From: an uncultured Lachnospiraceae bacterium
Lineage (GTDB): Bacteria > Bacillota > Clostridia > Lachnospirales > Lachnospiraceae
Direction of reading: 5' to 3'
DNA length: 64,000 nucleotides
NCBI GenBank assembly: GCA_910585965.1
Contig: CAJUHH010000002.1
Span: forward strand, 248,001 to 312,000
Part shown: positions 31,101 to 40,173 of the stretch, in pieces
How the letters are laid out: each line of letters opens with the position of its first letter
Position numbering within the stretch: the stretch's first letter is position 1
The notes under the pieces: model-generated
Database searches by the model: none
Seen by the model: the letters and a program-made list of their open reading frames with translations, nothing else
Told to the model about the DNA's origin: nothing
Position numbers and translations under genes: made by a program

Positions 31101-31862
31101 TTATTTATTCATTTTATAGGGATCATCGGCAGGATATCCTCCGGCCAGCTTCTGCATGCCGCGCTGCACCGCGTCTTTGGAGTTTTTCCAGTCTGCGGCC
31201 TGGTTGCGGTAATCGAATTTTTCCACCAGCCAGGCTACGTCGTCGGAGAGACGTTTCATGTTATTTTCCATCAGCGTAAAAAGCATAGGGTAAAATTCCG
31301 CTTTTTCTTTCTCGCTCAACCTGGTTTCCGCCGCGTCGCACAGGTCGCCGAAGTGGGGGAGGCAGAATCCCTTTCCGCTTTTTACTTTGTCACGGAATTC
31401 CCCGTCTTTTTTATACATCACGAAAAAAGTGTCCAGATAGCGGCTATAAGTTTCCTCAAACCGTTTGCATATGTAACAGGATTTTTCTTGCTCTTTTGCC
31501 CAGGCACCGATGGAGCTGCGCTGGGCTGCATTTTTTTTCAGCTTGCCCATCAGCGGCGTTTTCTGGGGGGTAAAGGAACGGAACTGGTCATGCATTTCTT
31601 TATTCATATGGAGAAAATGGGTTTTCAGGATCCATCCGTTTCCGAGGGTGTTGCCGTAGTCGAACATTTTTTTGAAGTGGTTCCGGCAGAATCCGGCCTG
31701 ATCCGTAGCTTCGCGGACATCGCTTTCCATATAAGAAGAGCCGGAACCAAGAACAAAATCCAGCAGGTCCTGCTCCACATTTCTTTCAATAAAGCAGAAA
31801 GGGCATTCGTCGTTAGCATTTATGGCATCGTTAAGGGGGATGGTATATAATTGTTCTTTCAT
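31101..31862 (-). CDS. DUF6062-family cysteine-rich protein
   Basis: 253 residues. Four Cys/His clusters are visible: 'ECPFCFIE', 'AGFCRNHF', 'KSCYICKRF' and 'GKGFCLPHFGDLC', the pattern of DUF6062. It is probably a metal-binding helical protein in the cytoplasm (no signal peptide or membrane segment). Function unknown. It is upstream of tag on the same strand with a 24-base gap. Confidence 0.8.
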   Translation of the reverse strand: MKEQLYTIPLNDAINANDECPFCFIERNVEQDLLDFVLGSGSSYMESDVREATDQAGFCRNHFKKMFDYGNTLGNGWILKTHFLHMNKEMHDQFRSFTPQKTPLMGKLKKNAAQRSSIGAWAKEQEKSCYICKRFEETYSRYLDTFFVMYKKDGEFRDKVKSGKGFCLPHFGDLCDAAETRLSEKEKAEFYPMLFTLMENNMKRLSDDVAWLVEKFDYRNQAADWKNSKDAVQRGMQKLAGGYPADDPYKMNK

Positions 31863-31994
31863 GGCTGTCCTCCGTTTCTAGCTGCGATTATGTATCGTAA
31901 TTTATTATACATGATTGCTCGCAGGAAGAAAATGAATTTTAGAAAATAAGTTTGTCGGAAAACAACGATTTTTGAGCGAACAATAAAAATCCTC

Positions 31995-32023
31995 TGGGCA
32001 TTTCAGGAGAAGTGTTATATAAT
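31995..32023 (+). promoter_or_regulatory. Possible promoter of the chemoreceptor gene
   Basis: TGGGCA (31995-32000), 17-bp spacer, TATAAT (32018-32023), about 65 bases before the start. The -35 box is weak. Confidence 0.45.
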
Positions 32024-32087
32024 AGCACTGTCTGTGCGTAAGGATATGGAATGATGAATAATTGGCAGAAAGGATCGCAGATGCTTT

Positions 32088-34067
32088 ATGGGAATTAGGA
32101 ATGACGGAAAAAAGGAAAAGGGGATCAAACAGAAGATTATTTTTTGCGTGATGTCGGTGTCCGTGCTGCTTGGGACGCTCTTGATCGTGGCTATGATCGT
32201 CAGCAATCTGGTGACGACAAGGACTCTTTTGCTGGATAATATGCGGATGGTGGCAAAGATATCTTCGCAGAATATCAGTTCTAATCTTCATCTTCTGACG
32301 GACAGGATGGCGGATCTGGCATTGGAAGAGGTTCTGACGGACGAGGCGGCGGATGAGGCGGCAAAGCTGGAAGTTCTGGAGGAGAGGGAGAGCCGCATAG
32401 AATTTGTCTGGCTGGCGGCGTATGATATGGAAGGCCGGAAGATGTATGGGGATGGAAAAGCGCCGGAATCCATTGCCGGAAGGGAATATTATGCGAATGT
32501 CGCGGTGACGAATAATATTGCGATCGGAGAGCCGGTGTACGAGGACGGTATCTGGCAGATCGCGGTGGCGGCGACATTGAAAAAAGACGGGGAACATTAT
32601 GCGTATTTGATCGGCAGTTATAAATATGACCTGTTGAACGATGTATTGGGCAATATCAATATCGGCGTAAACGGAGGGGCGTATATCATTAATGAGAAAG
32701 GGGATATTATTGCGGATAGGGAAAAGGAGAATATGTCGGCCCGGAATAATATTTATGATTTGTACGGCTCGGGGAAAAACGATAAAGTTTTTGACGCGAT
32801 GACGGATTTCCAGACGGGGGCGGCCGGCCTGCGGATGCATGGCATATATCATTACGCCGCTTATTCTCCGGTGGCCGGGACGAATTGGACGTTGGTGGTG
32901 GACGCGCCGAACAGCGATTTTATGGGGGCAGTGGTTGTCACAGGCATTGTAAGTGCGATGCTGGGTATCTTGCTTATGGCAGGAGCAGTGGCTTACAGCA
33001 GCCAGGTGAGCAGGAAGATTTCGGATTCCCTTTCCCTGGCAACGAACAGGCTGGCTTCTTTGGCGGAAGGAAACCTGAAGGAGGAAGTGATGATTGCCGG
33101 GACGGGGGATGAAGCCCAAGTCATGACGGAGGCTTTGGCGAAAACGGTCAGGAATGTGGATGCGTACATAGAAGACTTGGGAGAAGTGCTTGGCAGACTG
33201 TCCAAGGGGGATTACTCCCAGGAAGTGCCGGACGGCTTTACCGGGGATTTTGTAGCGATCAAGGAAGCCCTCTGCACGATTACCGATTCGCTGAATGAAA
33301 CGATGCATCATATTTATGCATCTTCGAAAGCGGTGGGACGGAATTCTTCGGAGGTGTCGGATTATGCGGAGCGGCTGTACGGAGGCGCGATGGAGCAGGA
33401 GAAGGCGCTGGACCGCCTGGCGGGCAGTATTCAGGCTGTGACGGACAGGATCGGAAGGATTAATGAGAGCGCATCCACGGTAAAAGGATTTGCGGCAGGA
33501 GCGCAGGAAAAGGCAGACCAGGGCAAGGAGCAGATGGATACTATGCTGGAGGCCATGAATGATATTCATGCCAGCATGCAGGAAATTATCCATATCAGCC
33601 AGATGATCGAAGAGATATCGAGTCAGACGAGCCTGTTATCGCTGAACGCTTCTATCGAGGCGGCCAGAGCCGGGGAATCCGGAAGAGGATTCGGGATTGT
33701 CGCCCAGCAGATCGGAGTGCTGGCGGACGAGACGGCGGAAGCGCTGAAGCAGACGGTGGCGATCATCGGGCAGGCGGGTCTGTCGATTGATAAAGGAATG
33801 AAGGCGGCGGAAACGACGGCGGGATCTTTCCAGGAGATCCATGAGGTGACGAAGGAATTTACGGGCATTTCCGATGAGATAGAGGCGGTGGCAAAGGAAC
33901 AGCAGAACGCGCTGGACCAAGTTGCAGTAGAAATTGAAAAGGTGCTGGAAGTGGCTAACGCCAACCAGGAACTGTCCAAAAAAGCGGATGAGACTGCTGC
34001 CAGATCGCTGCAGGAAGCCGGAGAGCTGGCGGAAGTCGTGGAAGCGGTGAAACTCAGGACAGTGTGA
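32088..34067 (+). CDS. Methyl-accepting chemotaxis protein (transmembrane, Cache sensor)
   Basis: 659 residues. One membrane segment near 18-41, an extracellular Cache-type sensor (about 42-280, with 'LAAYDMEGRKMYGDGK' and 'INEKGDIIADREKENM'), a second segment near 281-303, a HAMP domain, then the signalling domain. The tip region 'IEEISSQTSLLSLNASIEAARAGESGRGFGIVA' lies near 507-540. It reports small-molecule levels to CheA/CheW. The C-terminus overlaps, or abuts, the next gene's leader; the following gene encodes an FMN-binding lipoprotein. Ligand unknown. Confidence 0.92.
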   Translation: MGIRNDGKKEKGIKQKIIFCVMSVSVLLGTLLIVAMIVSNLVTTRTLLLDNMRMVAKISSQNISSNLHLLTDRMADLALEEVLTDEAADEAAKLEVLEERESRIEFVWLAAYDMEGRKMYGDGKAPESIAGREYYANVAVTNNIAIGEPVYEDGIWQIAVAATLKKDGEHYAYLIGSYKYDLLNDVLGNINIGVNGGAYIINEKGDIIADREKENMSARNNIYDLYGSGKNDKVFDAMTDFQTGAAGLRMHGIYHYAAYSPVAGTNWTLVVDAPNSDFMGAVVVTGIVSAMLGILLMAGAVAYSSQVSRKISDSLSLATNRLASLAEGNLKEEVMIAGTGDEAQVMTEALAKTVRNVDAYIEDLGEVLGRLSKGDYSQEVPDGFTGDFVAIKEALCTITDSLNETMHHIYASSKAVGRNSSEVSDYAERLYGGAMEQEKALDRLAGSIQAVTDRIGRINESASTVKGFAAGAQEKADQGKEQMDTMLEAMNDIHASMQEIIHISQMIEEISSQTSLLSLNASIEAARAGESGRGFGIVAQQIGVLADETAEALKQTVAIIGQAGLSIDKGMKAAETTAGSFQEIHEVTKEFTGISDEIEAVAKEQQNALDQVAVEIEKVLEVANANQELSKKADETAARSLQEAGELAEVVEAVKLRTV

Positions 34068-34102
34068 GAAAAATTCGGGCAGATTGCGGAAAGGAAATGA
34101 TT

Positions 34103-34546
34103 ATGAAAATAAAAAGAGCGGCAGTTTTTTTGATTGTGGCATGTTTTCTGGCGGCATTTGCGGGATGCGGTTCGGGGGATAAAATGGAAAACGGCTATTA
34201 TACGGCGGAAATGTCGGATTTTTCCCACGGATGGAAAGAATATGTATGTATTTATGTGAAGAATGACAAGATTATCTCCGCAGAATTTAATGCCAAGGAT
34301 CCCAGCGGCTTTATTAAGGCATGGGATAACGAATATATGCGCGATATGAAGGCGGGGACAGGAAATTACCCCAATAAGTATACGAGGGAGTATGTGGAAC
34401 AGCTGATGGAGGGACAGAAGGATACGGAAGTGGATACGCTTTCCGGGGCGACTCATTCCGGAGGTAATTTTGCCAAACTGATAGAAGCGGCGATCGGCCA
34501 GGCGCAAAAGGGGGATTCTTCGGCGGCGGTCGTTCCGGCAAATTAG
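34103..34546 (+). CDS. FMN-binding-domain lipoprotein
   Basis: 147 residues. Signal peptide ending in the lipobox AFAGC (Cys22), then an FMN-binding domain with 'DTLSGATHSGGNF'. In this family the Thr of the SGAT motif (here Thr117) is joined to FMN by an ApbE-type transferase. So this is probably a surface-attached flavoprotein for electron transfer outside the membrane, like PplA-type proteins. The ATG at 34103 has AAAGGA at 7 bases; the frame is open upstream into the chemoreceptor gene. No ApbE or NADH dehydrogenase gene is nearby. Confidence 0.82.
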   Translation: MKIKRAAVFLIVACFLAAFAGCGSGDKMENGYYTAEMSDFSHGWKEYVCIYVKNDKIISAEFNAKDPSGFIKAWDNEYMRDMKAGTGNYPNKYTREYVEQLMEGQKDTEVDTLSGATHSGGNFAKLIEAAIGQAQKGDSSAAVVPAN

Positions 34547-34581
34547 CGTGGAAAGAACTTACAATTGACAGGAGGACTGTT

Positions 34582-35499
34582 ATGGGTAAATTTTTGGTGG
34601 CTGGCATTGTGCAGAAAGAAACGATTGTGAAGGTTGACCGGATTCCAGTGGAATATGCGGGCATCACGGGAAAACCGAATACGATTTTTATGAATACGGG
34701 CGGGGATGCGTATAATGAATCGCTGGCTTTAAAATGGCTGGGAAATTCGGTGGATCTGATGACGATGGTCGGCAGCGGGGAAAGCATGGAATTGATCAAT
34801 CCGCCGGGCTGTGAAGTGAAACTGGTGACGGACTATGTGCTGCCGAGGCTTGCCAATACTCCGGCGGCTGTTGTGCTTTATGATGAAAACAGGAAGCAGC
34901 AGATTTTTGAAGACATAAAAAATCTCAGGGACGTTTCCTATGACCTGGATTTGTTCCGGGAAAGGGCGGAGCGGGCAGAGATGCTGGTGGTTTCCAACGC
35001 CAATTTCTGCAGGCCGTTGATGGAGATGGGGAAGGAACTGCGCAAGCCGATTGCCGTGAACATCAGGGAGTACCGGGAAGAAAAAGTGGTTTATAACGAG
35101 GATTTTTTAAGAGGGGTCAATATCCTGTATATCAGCGACGACCGCTTGAATGGGGATCCCTATGAATTCGTAAAGTCCTTGGCGGCCAAATACCGTCCAG
35201 AGATTATTATTCTGGGGCAGGGGGCGGAAGGGCTTATTTTGTATGATAAAAATAAGAACATCATCGTCCACTACAATACGGTAAAAACCCATAAAGTCAT
35301 CAATACAGCTGGAGCCGGGAATGCCCTGTTTTCCTGCTTCCTGCATTTTTACAATAAGACGGGGGACTCTGTGTTTGCAGTGAAAAACGCGATGCTGTTC
35401 GCTTCTTATAAAATTGGCTTTATGGGAACTTCCAGCGGATTTATGACGGAAGAAGAAATCGCACGCTGGAGGAACCTTATTTGGAGGGACGGGAGGTAA
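34582..35499 (+). CDS. PfkB-family carbohydrate kinase-like protein with Asn in place of catalytic Asp
   Basis: 305 residues of the ribokinase fold: 'GGDAYNESLALKWLGNSVDLMTMVG' at the start (sugar-binding side), and the ATP/anion-hole signature near the end reads 'NTAGAGNALFSCF'. In active PfkB enzymes this is GAGD, whose Asp is the catalytic base; here the codon at 35320-35322 is AAT (Asn247). It may be an inactive or sensor-like member, or use another base. A terminator follows at once. Substrate unknown. Confidence 0.82.
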   Translation: MGKFLVAGIVQKETIVKVDRIPVEYAGITGKPNTIFMNTGGDAYNESLALKWLGNSVDLMTMVGSGESMELINPPGCEVKLVTDYVLPRLANTPAAVVLYDENRKQQIFEDIKNLRDVSYDLDLFRERAERAEMLVVSNANFCRPLMEMGKELRKPIAVNIREYREEKVVYNEDFLRGVNILYISDDRLNGDPYEFVKSLAAKYRPEIIILGQGAEGLILYDKNKNIIVHYNTVKTHKVINTAGAGNALFSCFLHFYNKTGDSVFAVKNAMLFASYKIGFMGTSSGFMTEEEIARWRNLIWRDGR

Positions 35500-35509
35500 T
35501 TTTAGGAAC

Positions 35510-35533
35510 AAAGGACACGGATGTCCTTTTTTT
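35510..35533 (+). terminator. Terminator of the PfkB-like gene
   Basis: AAAGGACA (35510-35517) pairs with TGTCCTTT (35522-35529), followed by more T. Confidence 0.85.
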
Positions 35534-35705
35534 CCGCCCCGATCGGTTGGATCATATTTTCCCATTTCATTAGTGGAATCGGATTGGAAGCTCCAGCAAA
35601 AAATCCCAGCCATGCCAGGCGCCTTCCCCTGTTGCTGTTTCCTTTCCCTCAGCGTGCCATGCCGACTGCAAAGATGGATTTCTGTACGGAAAATGGAAGT
35701 ATATA

Positions 35706-35734
35706 TTGACGGAGTGGGCGGTTTATAATAAGAT
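35706..35734 (+). promoter_or_regulatory. Promoter of the uracil permease gene
   Basis: TTGACG (35706-35711), 17-bp spacer, TAAGAT (35729-35734), 43 bases before the start codon. The rest of the gap 35534-35705 shows no gene or clear structure. Confidence 0.6.
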
Positions 35735-35777
35735 AGGAAAGGTGTTGGCCGCATAAAAATAGGGAGGAGATAGTAAG

Positions 35778-37148
35778 ATGAGTAATAAAAATAAAAAAGC
35801 AGCGATCGGCGAAGAGGGGATTTTTGATGCCAGACAGCTGGGAATGCCAAAGATGCTGATTCTGGGCATCCAGCATATGTTTGCCATGTTCGGCGCGACA
35901 GTGCTTGTTCCGGCGCTGACGGGGCTGAGCGTTTCGACGACGCTTTTATTTGCGGGGCTTGGAACGCTCTTGTTCCATTTTCTGGCAAGAGGAAGAGTGC
36001 CTGCGTTTCTAGGTTCGTCCTTTGCGTTCCTGGCAGGATATTGGGCGATCGCGCCGAACGGCGAGGCTCATCTGCTTCCTTATGCATGCTTCGGCGTGGC
36101 ATGTTCCGGGCTGCTGTATTTAATATTGGCGGCTTTTATCAAGGCATTTGGCACGGGGAGGGTGATGAAATATTTCCCGCCGATTGTGACAGGGCCGATT
36201 ATCATTGCCATCGGCTTAAACCTTTCCCAGTCGGCGATCAATAACTGCGAAGCGAATTGGTGGATCGCGCTTGTGGCGATCGCGATCGTGGTGGTCTGCA
36301 ATATTTGGGGAAAAGGCATGGTCAAGATCGTGCCGATCATTCTCGGGGTAGTGGGGTCTTACCTGGCGGCGGCCGTTACGGGCAATGTGGATTTTACGAT
36401 GGTAAAAGAAGCGGCATGGATCGGGCTGCCGGTCGTATGGGAGAGAACGGTGTTCGCTGTTTTGCAGGAGCCGGATGTATCCCTTCTTGTGACTTCCGTG
36501 ATTACGATTATGCCGATCGCGCTGGCAACTATGGTGGAGCATATCGGCGATATGTCCGCGATCTCTTCCACGGTGGGGAGAAATTATATCAAAGACCCCG
36601 GTCTGCACAGGACTTTGTGCGGGGACGGGCTGGCGACGATCATCGCATCCTTGTTCGGCGCTCCGGCCAATACGACTTATGGGGAAAATACAGGAGTGCT
36701 TTCCCTGACAAAGGTATATGATCCGAGAGTAATTCGGATTGCGGCAGGTTTTGCCATCCTGTTTTCTTTCTCGCCGAAAGTAGCGGCGGTGATTTCCGTT
36801 ATGCCTACGGCGACCCTCGGCGGCGTTTCCCTCGTGCTTTACGGCATGATATCCGCAGTGGGGGTGCGCAATGTGGTGGAGAACCAGGTGGATTTTTCCA
36901 AAAGCAGGAATGTCATTATTGCGGCGCTGATCTTAGTGCTTTCCATCGGCATCAACTTCAGCAATAACGGGGCGGTAGTTTTCCAGCTGGGCGATATCGC
37001 GATCCGTCTGTCAGGCCTGGCGGTAGGAGCGCTGACGGGAATTCTGCTGAACGCGGTTCTGCCGGGGAAGGACTATACCTTTGATGAAGAGGCTCCTTCG
37101 GATACTTGCGTGGATATGAGCGGGACGAGGAAGACGACGAAGAGATAG
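35778..37148 (+). CDS. uraA: Uracil/xanthine permease (UraA type)
   Basis: 456-residue membrane transporter of the nucleobase:cation symporter-2 family. The first segment region 'LGIQHMFAMFGATVLVPALTGLSVSTTLLFAG' is typical of UraA. 'PIALATMVEHIGDM' contains the conserved Glu that binds uracil, and 'GLATIIASLFGAPANTTYGENTGVL' is the second signature. About 14 membrane spans. It should import uracil with protons. The short leader leaves no room for a PRPP or PyrR-type attenuator. Sequence alone does not fully separate uracil from xanthine carriers, but motifs favour uracil. Confidence 0.9.
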   Translation: MSNKNKKAAIGEEGIFDARQLGMPKMLILGIQHMFAMFGATVLVPALTGLSVSTTLLFAGLGTLLFHFLARGRVPAFLGSSFAFLAGYWAIAPNGEAHLLPYACFGVACSGLLYLILAAFIKAFGTGRVMKYFPPIVTGPIIIAIGLNLSQSAINNCEANWWIALVAIAIVVVCNIWGKGMVKIVPIILGVVGSYLAAAVTGNVDFTMVKEAAWIGLPVVWERTVFAVLQEPDVSLLVTSVITIMPIALATMVEHIGDMSAISSTVGRNYIKDPGLHRTLCGDGLATIIASLFGAPANTTYGENTGVLSLTKVYDPRVIRIAAGFAILFSFSPKVAAVISVMPTATLGGVSLVLYGMISAVGVRNVVENQVDFSKSRNVIIAALILVLSIGINFSNNGAVVFQLGDIAIRLSGLAVGALTGILLNAVLPGKDYTFDEEAPSDTCVDMSGTRKTTKR

Positions 37149-37585
37149 ATATTGGCAGGTTCCTTCTGGTTTATGTGTCATACGCTTTTCTTATGAGCAT
37201 ATCAATGAGATGTCTGGGAAAGGGAAAGATTGAGGTGGAAAAAGGGGCTGGCAAATAATAATTTGGTGAAAGATGAAACAAGGATAAGAAGATGGCAGAA
37301 CAAAACAGGCAGGATTATGAAATATTACCAAACTCAATTCAAACTTGCTGTTCAAAGGTTATATGCTTTTTTACTTGTAATCCTAAAATGCAGCCTTCCG
37401 AATATGCAATGTGCGGGCATCATGAGAGCAGCTTGATACAATTTGAGCAAGGCATCCCTCCAATGGTTTATAATGAATTATTGGAGATTACAGAATTACC
37501 TTTTAGTCCAACGAAAAATCAAATTTGTCTTTATTAGAATTAAATTGCCAAAGCAGGGAAATAAAGAAGAAAGGACGCATAAACC
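37149..37585 (+). other. 437-base gap after the permease gene
   Basis: This stretch is more AT-rich than its flanks. It holds one weak small ORF (37292-37537, listed separately) and the ribosome site GAAAGGA of the dipeptidase gene. No terminator hairpin with a T-run after the permease stop and no RNA motif was seen. Confidence 0.5.
37292..37537 (+). CDS. Small hypothetical protein or gene remnant
   Basis: 81 codons with GGATAAG before the ATG. The product contains four Cys residues ('TCCSKVICFFTC') and 'GHHESSLIQFEQGIPPMVYNELLE'. I recognise no family. It could be a true small gene, a remnant, or chance: the overlapping frame 37230-37436 is also open, which lowers confidence. Confidence 0.25.
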   Translation: MAEQNRQDYEILPNSIQTCCSKVICFFTCNPKMQPSEYAMCGHHESSLIQFEQGIPPMVYNELLEITELPFSPTKNQICLY

Positions 37586-38632
37586 ATGAAAATAGCTGAT
37601 ATGCATTGTGATACGATTTTAGAATTATATAAGAAGAGAAAAGCAGGAAGCCGGGAAGGGCTGGCGGAAAATGGGGGGCATGTGGATCTTGGAAAACTAG
37701 AAGCCGGAGATTGTCTTGTGCAGAATTTTGCGCTGTTTGTCAATTTGGGGGAGACGGAGCATCCATGGGAAGATGTGCTGGAAATGGCCAACCTATATAA
37801 CAGGGAATTGGAGTTAAACAGGGGCAGGATTGCGCCTGTTTTTTCTTATGGGGATATAGAAAGAAACCGTAAAGAGGGCAAAATGTCGGCTTTGCTGACG
37901 GTGGAAGAAGGAGGAGTCTGCGAAGGGAAGCTGGAGCGCCTGGAGCATTTGTACCGCCTTGGAGTGCGGATGATGACGCTGACCTGGAATTATCCGAATG
38001 AAATCGGTTATCCGGCGCTGGATATTCGGAGGAGAGAAAGGGAGGATGGGATAAAAGGACGACAGGGACGGGAAGAAGCTGGCAGATCGATTCCTTTTCA
38101 TAGGAGAGCGGATATGACGCGGGGACTGACGGAAAAAGGGCGGGAATTCGTGGCTGAAATGGAACGCCTTGGGATGATTATCGATGTTTCCCATTTGTCG
38201 GATGCGGGATTTTACGATGTGCTGCATATGACAAAGAGACCTTTTGCCGCAAGCCATTCTAATGCAAGGGCGGTCAGCCCTTGGGTGCGGAACCTGACGG
38301 ACGATATGATAAGAAAATTGAGTGAAAGAGGGGGAATTATGGGGATGAATTTCTGCCCGGATTTCCTGGAAGAAGTGGCGGAGGGGGAAGCGAATCCGGG
38401 GAGCATAGAAGCGATTGTGAGGCATGTCCGGCATATTATCAAGGTAGGGGGAATTGAGTGCATCGGCCTGGGGAGCGACTTTGACGGGATCGAAGGACAT
38501 CGGGAACTGCCGGATTTTTCCTATATGCCGAGACTAGCGGAGGCTTTAGCGAAGAGCGGGCTGAAGGAGGGGGAAGTGGAAAAGATTTGCAGCGGGAATG
38601 TGCTGCGGTTTTATAAGGAGTTTGAATTGTAA
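37586..38632 (+). CDS. Membrane dipeptidase family (peptidase M19)
   Basis: 348-residue zinc dipeptidase of the renal dipeptidase/M19 group. Metal ligands expected are present: 'MHCDT' (His7, Asp9), Glu in 'LLTVEEGG', His in 'IDVSHLSD' and His in 'FAASHSNAR'. 'IGLGSDFDGIEG' is the C-terminal signature. No signal peptide is seen, so it probably acts in the cytoplasm on dipeptides, including those with D-residues. GAAAGGA precedes the ATG. Confidence 0.92.
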   Translation: MKIADMHCDTILELYKKRKAGSREGLAENGGHVDLGKLEAGDCLVQNFALFVNLGETEHPWEDVLEMANLYNRELELNRGRIAPVFSYGDIERNRKEGKMSALLTVEEGGVCEGKLERLEHLYRLGVRMMTLTWNYPNEIGYPALDIRRREREDGIKGRQGREEAGRSIPFHRRADMTRGLTEKGREFVAEMERLGMIIDVSHLSDAGFYDVLHMTKRPFAASHSNARAVSPWVRNLTDDMIRKLSERGGIMGMNFCPDFLEEVAEGEANPGSIEAIVRHVRHIIKVGGIECIGLGSDFDGIEGHRELPDFSYMPRLAEALAKSGLKEGEVEKICSGNVLRFYKEFEL

Positions 38633-38757
38633 AGATTGTGTTATTTTTTAAAATTCAATATTTGGACACAAATTATGTTGATATAGATATAGCTTTTTGT
38701 CGAATTGTGTTATATAATGTTTATACTTAAATGGAATATATAGCAGAAGGTATAAAC

Positions 38758-39678
38758 ATGGAAAGACTATTTAATAAAATACCTTTATGGGTTATAAATG
38801 CTCTGTCGTTGATTTCGGCAATATTAACAATTCTTACAACATTTGTTACTATTTTTTCTTTATTTAAGGGATGGAAAAAGAATTATATATTTGTATTTTT
38901 TGTGTTATGCCTATTTATTATTGTATTAGTTTTACGTATACGAAAATATCAAAAAATTGCTTTTGATATACAATTAAAAACATCATTTGTTTATCATAGA
39001 TTAACACATTTATCAAGAGACTTATATTTTGATGTTATGAGATACCATAAAGATCAAACAGAAAATATTCGTATTTTGACAGATATGTATAAATCCCAAT
39101 TGTCCTTTTTATTATCATATTTATGCGAAATGATGGAAAAGTATTGCGGACAGAAAACCTCTTCATGTATTAAATTGATTGCTCATCCGGATGCAAAAAT
39201 AGAGGATATTACATTAACTACATTTTGTCGGTCAATGGCTTCGGATACTACAAGGGGATTATATGAAATTAATCATGAAATAAAATTGGCAGACAATACA
39301 GATTTTTTATATATTGTTGATCCAAATAGAGATTCCAATTTAAATTATTTTTATAAAGGTAATTTAAAAGATTACGCAAAAGAGTTAAAGCAAAAACAAG
39401 GAAAGAAATATAGAAATACAAATCCTAATTGGGAGGATGATTATATTGGAACAATTGTTGTTCCAATACAAATCGAACACAAACGACTTTATGATTCTCC
39501 CTTGGAAGAGTCATTTCACATTATTGGTTTTTTATGCATTGATTCTAAATCTTCTTCTGCTTTTTTAAAACGTCAGGAACAAGCAAATGTAGATATGTTA
39601 AAATCTTTTGCTGATATAATGTATATATTATTATCACAGTATCAGCATTATTTAAAGAAAATGTCTGAAAATAGTTGA
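38758..39678 (+). CDS. Two-TM protein with GAF-like C-terminal domain, unknown function
   Basis: 306 residues from the ATG at 38758 (AGAAGGT upstream; the frame is open to 38731). Two membrane segments lie near 10-30 and 42-60 ('WVINALSLISAILTILTTFV', 'YIFVFFVLCLFIIVLVL'). The cytoplasmic part is helical up to about residue 145, then shows a pattern like a GAF sensor domain ('FCRSMASDTTRGLYEINHEI', 'YIGTIVVPIQIEHKRL', 'IIGFLCIDSKSSSAFL'). Very AT-rich against all neighbours and with different codon use, so probably acquired. The small gene after it may be its partner. I recognise no named family; membrane effectors of defence systems are a possibility only. Confidence 0.7.
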   Translation: MERLFNKIPLWVINALSLISAILTILTTFVTIFSLFKGWKKNYIFVFFVLCLFIIVLVLRIRKYQKIAFDIQLKTSFVYHRLTHLSRDLYFDVMRYHKDQTENIRILTDMYKSQLSFLLSYLCEMMEKYCGQKTSSCIKLIAHPDAKIEDITLTTFCRSMASDTTRGLYEINHEIKLADNTDFLYIVDPNRDSNLNYFYKGNLKDYAKELKQKQGKKYRNTNPNWEDDYIGTIVVPIQIEHKRLYDSPLEESFHIIGFLCIDSKSSSAFLKRQEQANVDMLKSFADIMYILLSQYQHYLKKMSENS

Positions 39679-39728
39679 TATTATTGGAGCTTTGGAATAT
39701 AATACAAATGAGAAATTAAAGGGGATGA

Positions 39729-39926
39729 ATGTTTATGCAGAAAATACTTGATTTTATTTATATTGTTTTTTTTGGAAAATATACTTTGGATGGCTTTGTT
39801 TCAGAAAAAAAAGAAGCTACTAAGAAGTATACTTATGTTTTCGACTCTGTTTTTCCAAACGAAGAAATAATGAAAATAGCGCTGTCATCTCCTTCGTCTA
39901 TTATACTGGATGGTAAGAATTCCTAA
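39729..39926 (+). CDS. Small hypothetical protein, partner of the two-TM GAF-like protein
   Basis: 65 residues: one hydrophobic stretch near the start ('ILDFIYIVFFGKYTLDGF') and a polar tail. It starts 50 bases after the two-TM gene and has the same AT-rich composition. AAAGGGG precedes the ATG; a second ATG two codons later (39735) is also possible. A terminator follows at 39978. Function unknown. Confidence 0.5.
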   Translation: MFMQKILDFIYIVFFGKYTLDGFVSEKKEATKKYTYVFDSVFPNEEIMKIALSSPSSIILDGKNS

Positions 39927-39977
39927 TTTTGATTATAAAAGCACATAAAAGTGGGGATGGATTAGGTATTTTTCAAA

Positions 39978-40022
39978 GCTGTCTTAAAGCTGGTCTTTAG
40001 CTTTAAGGCAGCTTTAAATTTT
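39978..40022 (+). terminator. Terminator of the AT-rich cassette
   Basis: GCTGTCTTAAAGCT (39978-39991) pairs with AGCTTTAAGGCAGC (39999-40012), one mismatch, followed by TTTAAATTTTG. Confidence 0.75.
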
Positions 40023-40173
40023 GCAGTTGGCAGAGGAATGTGGAGTAGTAATGCAAAACATATCATTTTTCATACACTCCCCAAAAAAAGACAAATATTC
40101 GCATACTTATCCATACCATGGCCGCTCTTTCGGAAGATATAATAATAGCAAGGAAAACATATGTTGTTTGCGC

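Noticed and set aside
31065..31850. Long forward reading frame opposite the DUF6062 gene
   Set aside because: Antisense shadow; the minus-strand product has the ordered Cys/His motifs of a known family.
35521..35709. Forward reading frame of 62 codons after the PfkB-like gene
   Set aside because: Its start is inside the terminator stem and the product has no recognisable features.
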